Positions 1 to 4,006 of a stretch of DNA of 6,837 nt are shown here, in pieces. Under the pieces are notes generated by a model. It did not search any database and was not told the origin of the DNA. It saw nothing but the letters and a program-made list of their open reading frames with translations. Numbering within the stretch: the stretch's first letter is position 1; each line of letters opens with the position of its first letter. Origin of the DNA: Thermoplasmatota archaeon (GTDB taxonomy: Archaea > Thermoplasmatota > E2 > DHVEG-1); NCBI GenBank assembly GCA_030605515.1, contig JAUWIE010000094.1, positions 1-6,837 on the forward strand. The letters are read 5' to 3'. The position numbers were made by a program, and so were the translations under genes.

Positions 1-947
1 TTTTTATATTTAATTTCTTTTGTTGCAATGTAAAGGGGGTTATCTCCAAATATTTTATCACTCATCAAGGAATCACTGATTGAAAAACTGATTCCTGGAA
101 TAAAGTAGGGTAAATTTGGATTGTAAGCATGTCGTAATGAAAAAATTGGAATAGGTTTTATTAATCCTGAAGATGCAGCTAAAGCACCATAACAAGAGCC
201 GACATAACTACCTCCATTTCGAACAAAGCCTCTAACTGCATTACAATTTTCCTTATTTGATAAACTTTTAATTGTTTCAAAAATCGAACCAAGATCAGGA
301 TTATATGGCCATACGAAAACATTAAAGTCCTTGTTATTTAGTTGATCAGCTGTTTCTTCATCTAATAAAAACTCCATTGATAAAAAACCACCGGCCTCTG
401 CAACCTGTAGATAAAATGGCCATCCATAACGAGCTGATGTTCCTAAATGCTGAGCAATTTTTGATTCAACTAACATATATGCATTGATATTAAGTGGACT
501 TAGAAGCTCATATATTTCAATTTGGTTTGTATCATCATTAATAATTTCACAAGTTTGATTATAATCATAAATAATTGCAGTTATTAATGTATCAATGTAA
601 ATTGAACCTGAAAAAGGTATTATAAAATCGCCTTTATTAAAGGAATTTTCTTTAACACTATTATCATCATTTATCTCTTTTGATAATATCGAAAAATTTA
701 CTGAAGTCCAATATACAAAAATATTTTCTCTAAGTAAATCATTAATTAAATGTCTTACTTTACTGTTACGAAATGTTTCATTAGTTGAATCCTTCCCTGA
801 TGGAAGAGGCACAATAAAACCATAACAATTTGATTTTACTGATTCTTCTGAATCATCTATACCATATGATAAAGGAGTCCAACAAATCGCTAGTAGTAGA
901 ATAATAGTGCTTATCGCGATTAATCGTTGAACTAGTGTGTTTTTCAT
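1..947 (-). CDS. Exported protein with class I glutamine-amidotransferase-like (BPL_N-like) domain, C-terminus cut by window edge
   Basis: The frame opens at ATG 947 and runs 315 codons to the left edge without a stop, so the C-terminus is missing. Residues 1-29 look like a signal peptide: basic start (K2, R8), a hydrophobic run at about 10-24, then a polar, acidic mature region. Residues 41-80 form a strand followed by a helix and another strand (IVPLPSG near 45, HLINDLL near 66). The recognisable core is at 208-260: a strand ending in VFVWP (210-214), then VRNGGSYVGSCYGALAAS (242-259). The GSCYGA turn, with Cys252, matches the nucleophile elbow of class I glutamine amidotransferases, closest to the biotin-protein-ligase N-terminal domain (PF09825), which reads GxCAGA. 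No biotin-ligase catalytic domain is visible. The substrate is unknown, and an exported member cannot be a normal biotin ligase. It is transcribed away from the radical SAM gene. The gene is convincing; the family call is fair; the function is open. Confidence 0.8.
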   Translation of the reverse strand, partial: MKNTLVQRLIAISTIILLLAICWTPLSYGIDDSEESVKSNCYGFIVPLPSGKDSTNETFRNSKVRHLINDLLRENIFVYWTSVNFSILSKEINDDNSVKENSFNKGDFIIPFSGSIYIDTLITAIIYDYNQTCEIINDDTNQIEIYELLSPLNINAYMLVESKIAQHLGTSARYGWPFYLQVAEAGGFLSMEFLLDEETADQLNNKDFNVFVWPYNPDLGSIFETIKSLSNKENCNAVRGFVRNGGSYVGSCYGALAASSGLIKPIPIFSLRHAYNPNLPYFIPGISFSISDSLMSDKIFGDNPLYIATKEIKYK

Positions 948-948
948 T

Positions 949-956
949 TTCCCCTA
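949..956 (-). promoter_or_regulatory. Possible ribosome binding site TAGGGGAA of the BPL_N-like gene
   Basis: On the minus strand the start codon is preceded by TAGGGGAA, with the G-run ending three bases before ATG. GGGG can pair with CUCC of the archaeal anti-Shine-Dalgarno sequence if one G-U pair is allowed, but the spacing is unusually short. The same eight bases precede the C25 peptidase start at 4007. Whether it acts as a ribosome binding site or as part of a transcription-start signal cannot be decided here. Confidence 0.45.
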
Positions 957-972
957 CAACTTAATAAAAAGA

Positions 973-992
973 TTATATATTTATATATTTCC
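973..992 (-). promoter_or_regulatory. Archaeal TATA-box promoter for the BPL_N-like gene
   Basis: Read on the minus strand this is GGAAATATATAAATATATAA: a purine-rich BRE-like GGAAA followed by TATATAAATATA. Its centre lies about 34 bases before ATG 947. With the usual archaeal spacing of about 25 bases from TATA to transcription start, the mRNA would begin around 953-957 and have a leader of under ten bases. The region is very AT-rich, so the exact box is uncertain. Confidence 0.45.
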
Positions 993-1020
993 TAGATATT
1001 TCCATTAGGTCTTTGTAGAT

Positions 1021-1062
1021 AAAAAATAATAATAAATAAATCTGGTAATATCTGATAATATT
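1021..1062 (+). promoter_or_regulatory. Candidate promoter region of the radical SAM gene
   Basis: The 134 bases between the divergent starts (947 and 1082) contain no open gene. On the plus strand, AATAATAAATAAAT at about 1027-1041 could be a TATA box giving a leader of roughly 15-20 bases. GATAATATTA at 1054-1063 could instead give a leaderless mRNA starting near 1082. No Shine-Dalgarno sequence precedes ATG 1082, which favours a leaderless or very short leader. The choice between the two boxes is a guess. Confidence 0.3.
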
Positions 1063-1081
1063 AGTTCAAAGGCTGCTTGAT

Positions 1082-2365
1082 ATGATGAAATATAAAAAAA
1101 TATTTCTATACGCTCAAGAGGTTTGTACAAAAAGATCTCTTGATACAACAAAAATCCGAAATTATTTAACTCAGAATAAGTACATCATTGTTAATAGTCC
1201 TGATGATGCAGATATTATAATATTTGTCACTTGTGCAGTTGGAGATAGAAATACAAATTTTTCATTAAAAAAAATTAAGGAATTTCAGAAATATAAAGCT
1301 GAAATAATAGTTGCAGGTTGTTTGCCAGAAATAGAAAAAGAACAGTTAGCTCAGATATTTAAAGGTAAAACAATCAGCACTAAAGAATTAGATAAAATCG
1401 ATAAATTTTTTCCTGAAAATACTATCAAATCAACTGAACTTGAGGATACAAATATATTATTTGAAAATAAAGATGAAAGTACATTAATCAGTTCTGTAAG
1501 AAAAATATTACGAAAAGTTAGATTGTTAGAATGGATTGAAAATGAATATATAGATGTAAGAAACTATATTCTAAGAGATTTACTCGGTGAACAGTCACCA
1601 GTATATAAGTCCCTTACCAGAAAACAGTTTTATATCAGAATATTATGGGGATGCTTAGGGAATTGCTCGTATTGTGGTATTAAAAAAGCAATAGGTCCAC
1701 TAAAAAGTAAACCTATCACTGAATGTATAAATGAGTTTAAAAAAGGATTGCAACAAGGGTATAAGAGCTTTACAATAACGGCTGATGATGTTGGAGCATA
1801 TGGGTTAGATATCAATAAAAATCTTCCTGAGCTCTTGGATAAATTAACTAAGATTAAAGGTGATTATGAAATTAATATCACTGATTTACATCCTCGATGG
1901 ATAGTAAAGTATATAGATGAGTTAGAGAAAATTCTGAGAAGGAAAAAAATCATCTTTATTGATGTCCCTTTTCAATCTGGCAACGATCGAATATTAAAAC
2001 TGATGAACCGCTATTCTGATACTGAAAAAATGAAAAATTGTTTTATAAGATTAAAAAAGGCTTTCCCTGGTTTATCTCTAACAACACAAAACATTGTTGG
2101 GTTTCCTACAGAGACTGAAAAAGAATTCAAAGATACTCTAAAGTTTATAAAAGATATTGATTTTAAGGGAGGTCTTATATATCGATTTTCATGTAAATCT
2201 GGAACAGATGCAGAAGACATAAACCCTAAAGTTAATGATGATATAATGTCAGATCGTTTGAAATATGCAAAGAAATTTCTAAGAAGTATTGGATGTGTTG
2301 TTTTTTATAGATCGATTTTTTATTCACCGAGATTTTATCGATGTCTTGGATTTATTAAAAAGTAA
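1082..2365 (+). CDS. Radical SAM methylthiotransferase-family protein (MiaB/RimO type) without TRAM domain
   Basis: The 427-residue protein has the two core parts of methylthiotransferases, iron-sulfur enzymes that insert a methylthio group into tRNA bases or a ribosomal protein. The N-terminal UPF0004-like domain (about 1-100) carries three spaced cysteines, C15, C51 (FVTCAV) and C80 (AGCLPE), expected to hold an auxiliary [4Fe-4S] cluster. The radical SAM motif is CxxxCxxC at C191, C195 and C198 (WGCLGNCSYCGIKKA). Later family motifs are visible: ADDVGAYGLD (234-243), DVPFQSGNDRILKLMNR (294-310) and IVGFPTETEKEF (338-349). Odd points: the TRAM RNA-binding domain is absent, the C-terminus being a short basic, aromatic tail (FYRCLGFIKK); the gap from C15 to C191 is 176 residues, about 38 more than in RimO as I recall it, because of a charged helical stretch near 120-180; and the usual GCxxN at the first cysteine reads VCTKR. 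Two adjacent ATGs (1082, 1085) could start it. The family is secure; the substrate is not. Confidence 0.88.
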   Translation: MMKYKKIFLYAQEVCTKRSLDTTKIRNYLTQNKYIIVNSPDDADIIIFVTCAVGDRNTNFSLKKIKEFQKYKAEIIVAGCLPEIEKEQLAQIFKGKTISTKELDKIDKFFPENTIKSTELEDTNILFENKDESTLISSVRKILRKVRLLEWIENEYIDVRNYILRDLLGEQSPVYKSLTRKQFYIRILWGCLGNCSYCGIKKAIGPLKSKPITECINEFKKGLQQGYKSFTITADDVGAYGLDINKNLPELLDKLTKIKGDYEINITDLHPRWIVKYIDELEKILRRKKIIFIDVPFQSGNDRILKLMNRYSDTEKMKNCFIRLKKAFPGLSLTTQNIVGFPTETEKEFKDTLKFIKDIDFKGGLIYRFSCKSGTDAEDINPKVNDDIMSDRLKYAKKFLRSIGCVVFYRSIFYSPRFYRCLGFIKK

Positions 2366-2391
2366 ACAAAAGTAAAAATTCAATATTTTTT
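2366..2391. terminator. Bidirectional oligo-T terminator between convergent genes
   Basis: Only 26 bases separate the stop codons of the radical SAM gene (TAA ending at 2365) and the receiver gene (TAA at 2392-2394). The plus strand has a run of eight or nine T at about 2385-2393. The minus strand, reading on from 2391, has T-runs in ATTTTTACTTTTGTTTACTTTTT, which extend slightly into the opposite gene. There is no hairpin. This fits archaeal termination at T-tracts in both directions. Confidence 0.55.
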
Positions 2392-2697
2392 TTAGATTCG
2401 TTTTTTTACAAACTCAAGAAGTTGTTCTTTTGTGAAAGGTTTTTGCAGGAAATCATCCATATTATCCATTTTTATTTTTGATTTTGGTTTCATTGAAAAA
2501 AGAGATGATTTTTCACTACTAGGTATAGATGTGTCTATTAAAATTAATCCGAAATCATCCTCTTTGTCTCCATCAATAAGCTCTAATGCTTTGCGGCTAT
2601 TAGTTGCTGTAACAACCTTATAATCTTCATCTTCCAAGAATGATTTTACTTTTTCAATAACATCTATTTCATCATCAACAATCATTACAGTTTTCAT
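2392..2697 (-). CDS. Stand-alone response-regulator receiver domain, shortened
   Basis: This 101-residue protein is a phosphoryl-accepting receiver (CheY-like) with no output domain. It has the acidic pair and first strand VMIVDDE (4-10, D8 and D9), the probable phospho-acceptor Asp55 in LILIDTSIPS (51-60), and the conserved Lys86 in FLQKPF (83-88), followed by a final helix that ends the protein. Receivers are usually about 115-125 residues. Here only some 25 residues, rich in Ser, Lys and Met, separate IPSS from FLQKPF, where about 45 are normal. Helix 3, strand 4 and its conserved Thr/Ser therefore seem missing or replaced. It may be an adaptor in a phosphorelay or a degenerate receiver. 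No histidine kinase is in the window. It lies 62 bases downstream of the kinase gene on the same strand and could be co-transcribed or use its own promoter. No Shine-Dalgarno sequence is seen before ATG 2697. Confidence 0.85.
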   Translation of the reverse strand: MKTVMIVDDEIDVIEKVKSFLEDEDYKVVTATNSRKALELIDGDKEDDFGLILIDTSIPSSEKSSLFSMKPKSKIKMDNMDDFLQKPFTKEQLLEFVKKRI

Positions 2698-2759
2698 TTT
2701 TTATCAATATCAAAGTATCAATAAATGAGACTTAAAATTTTCCAATATAAAACTTGATA
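2698..2759 (-). promoter_or_regulatory. Leader of the receiver gene: TATA-like box and TTGATA repeats
   Basis: Read on the minus strand, TTTTATAT (2752-2745) lies about 50 bases before the receiver ATG and could be a TATA box. Between it and the start codon the hexamer TTGATA occurs three times (2721-2716, 2713-2708, 2707-2702), the last two directly adjacent. An inverted copy (TATCAA on the minus strand) lies at 2759-2754, just after the kinase stop. The repeats may be an operator or only chance in AT-rich DNA. Confidence 0.3.
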
Positions 2760-3812
2760 TTAATCATGTTTAGAATTTGATATAAATTTTATGATATCTC
2801 TTAATGTTGGATGAATCGGATCAGGAGAGGAAATATAATATCCAGCAACAAAATTAGCAAACAATAACCGCTCTTCGTCAGTAAAGCCTAATAATTCAGC
2901 GAAAATATCACCTGCATTCCATGTATCTCCAGCCCCTGTTGATCTATAAATATTTGCAAGGTTTAGAGTTGGAATTATGGTTTGTTTATTATGTAATGTA
3001 CATGAAAAACTTTCTGTATGCAAGTCAATCCTAGCTTTGATTTTATTTTTTAATAATATAGCAGCGTTTATTATATCCTCTCTTGTATCTATTTTAACAT
3101 TTGTATAACAGCAGAGCTCGTTTTCATTTAATCCAAGAATGTCTAAGTTTGAATCAGAAAGAACGTTTTCTATCAAATCTGGAATCTCATTTTCTTTTGG
3201 TGAAGGGTCACCTGTATCGAAAAATGTTTTAACCTTCTGTTTCTTTGCATATTTGAAAGCATCTTTAGCAAGAACTGTTCCTTTTTTATTTAGATTCCAG
3301 GTTAAAATACATAGTAAATCTGAATTTGATATAATATTAAGATCGTTTTCATCTAAAATGTTGAATGAGAAATCAGATGTAGAACCTACCTCACCGATCA
3401 TGACATTAGTGTGCTTCTTTCCAAATTCCAATGCAGTGGTAATAGCTAATTGTCCATCTGTTTTTACACCTTTTAGATCGACACCAGCTCTGCCTAAAAA
3501 AAATTTTAAAAGATGTAATCCAAATTTATCTGTTCTACAGATCAAATGAGATTTTACACCAAGTTTTGCAAGGGCAAGGGCGGTATTTGCCGCATTTCCT
3601 CCTTGATGAATTCTTTGTGATATATCTGGAAGATTTCCACCTCCTTGATCATATATATTCTTTATTTGTGTAAATGTGAAATTAAATTCATTTAGTGTTA
3701 AAAAATGATCAATAAAAAAATCAGGGAGTAACACAACATGATAATCTTTAAGCTCCTTTTGATCTATTTCTTTAAGTTTCTTTAAAAGATGTGATTTAAG
3801 AGAATTCTCCAT
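2760..3812 (-). CDS. PfkB (ribokinase) family carbohydrate or nucleoside kinase
   Basis: The 350-residue protein should phosphorylate a sugar or nucleoside hydroxyl using a nucleotide phosphate donor, in the cytosol. The first PfkB signature is GGNAANTALALAKLG at 71-85, preceded by a glycine-rich DQGGGN (55-60). The first strand, VVLLPDFFIDHF (26-37), carries the Asp that in this fold contacts the substrate (D31 or D35). The NxxE-type magnesium motif is at GLNENEL (227-233). The second signature is STGAGDTWNAGDIF (291-304), where Asp296 is the expected catalytic base and GAG forms the anion hole. About 25 charged residues precede the first strand, slightly longer than usual. The length is normal or a little long for the family. 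I cannot assign the substrate: the sequence is not a clear ribokinase, 2-keto-3-deoxygluconate kinase or ADP-dependent kinase. The ATG at 3812 is supported by a good AGGTGAT ribosome binding site. The receiver gene follows on the same strand. Confidence 0.9.
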   Translation of the reverse strand: MENSLKSHLLKKLKEIDQKELKDYHVVLLPDFFIDHFLTLNEFNFTFTQIKNIYDQGGGNLPDISQRIHQGGNAANTALALAKLGVKSHLICRTDKFGLHLLKFFLGRAGVDLKGVKTDGQLAITTALEFGKKHTNVMIGEVGSTSDFSFNILDENDLNIISNSDLLCILTWNLNKKGTVLAKDAFKYAKKQKVKTFFDTGDPSPKENEIPDLIENVLSDSNLDILGLNENELCCYTNVKIDTREDIINAAILLKNKIKARIDLHTESFSCTLHNKQTIIPTLNLANIYRSTGAGDTWNAGDIFAELLGFTDEERLLFANFVAGYYISSPDPIHPTLRDIIKFISNSKHD

Positions 3813-3817
3813 TTTTT

Positions 3818-3824
3818 ATCACCT
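3818..3824 (-). promoter_or_regulatory. Shine-Dalgarno sequence AGGTGAT of the kinase gene
   Basis: On the minus strand AGGTGAT lies five bases before ATG 3812. It matches seven bases of the archaeal consensus GGAGGTGATC and so fixes the start of the kinase gene. It is the only strong Shine-Dalgarno match among the five genes. Confidence 0.75.
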
Positions 3825-3853
3825 AAATAGTCAATCAATAATCTTTTAATAGG

Positions 3854-3862
3854 TATATTTTA
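3854..3862 (-). promoter_or_regulatory. Candidate TATA box of the kinase gene
   Basis: Read on the minus strand this is TAAAATATA, about 46 bases before the kinase ATG. A transcription start about 25 bases downstream would fall near 3832, leaving a leader of about 20 bases that contains the AGGTGAT site. The spacing is sensible, but the surrounding DNA is AT-rich and other boxes are possible. Confidence 0.4.
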
Positions 3863-3921
3863 GTTTATGCTAATTTATCATTTTGATTTATTAAGTTTAT
3901 AGACTTGGTTTGCTAAACTTT

Positions 3922-3935
3922 AAATATTAATATTT
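3922..3935. repeat. 14-bp perfect palindrome between divergent genes
   Basis: AAATATTAATATTT reads the same on both strands. It sits in the 194-base gap between the kinase and peptidase starts, upstream of both candidate promoters. It could bind a dimeric regulator, but a palindrome made only of A and T is weak evidence in such AT-rich DNA. No gene or RNA is seen in the rest of this gap. Confidence 0.35.
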
Positions 3936-3959
3936 TTACAGAATTATATATTTTGTAGT

Positions 3960-3973
3960 AAAGTTAATATAAT
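3960..3973 (+). promoter_or_regulatory. Candidate BRE/TATA promoter of the C25 peptidase gene
   Basis: AAAGTTAATATAAT combines a BRE-like AAAG with a TATA-like TTAATATA, centred about 38 bases before ATG 4007. The predicted transcription start near 3992-3996 would give a leader of only 10-15 bases. This is close to the layout upstream of the BPL_N-like gene. A second box, ATTATATATTTT at about 3943, would give a longer leader. Confidence 0.4.
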
Positions 3974-3994
3974 AGCATAATATAATGGAAGGCA

Positions 3995-4002
3995 TAGGGG
4001 AA
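3995..4002 (+). promoter_or_regulatory. Possible ribosome binding site TAGGGGAA of the peptidase gene
   Basis: TAGGGGAA ends four bases before ATG 4007, with the G-run six bases from the start, a normal distance for a Shine-Dalgarno sequence. Pairing with the 16S tail needs one G-U pair. It is identical to the element before the other exported-protein gene (949-956, minus strand). Confidence 0.5.
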
Positions 4003-4006
4003 GACA

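Noticed and set aside
961..1062. A possible origin-like or satellite AT repeat between the divergent genes
   Set aside because: The TATATATTTATATATTT stretch is short and non-periodic, and is better explained by TATA boxes of the two divergent genes.
1630..2220. Two short minus-strand frames opposite the radical SAM gene
   Set aside because: They overlap the CxxxCxxC and QSGND regions of a well-supported gene and show no features of their own.
3139..3549. A 136-codon open frame on the plus strand inside the kinase gene
   Set aside because: It lies fully antisense to the PfkB gene, whose motifs are intact, and its product shows no recognisable domain or start signal.
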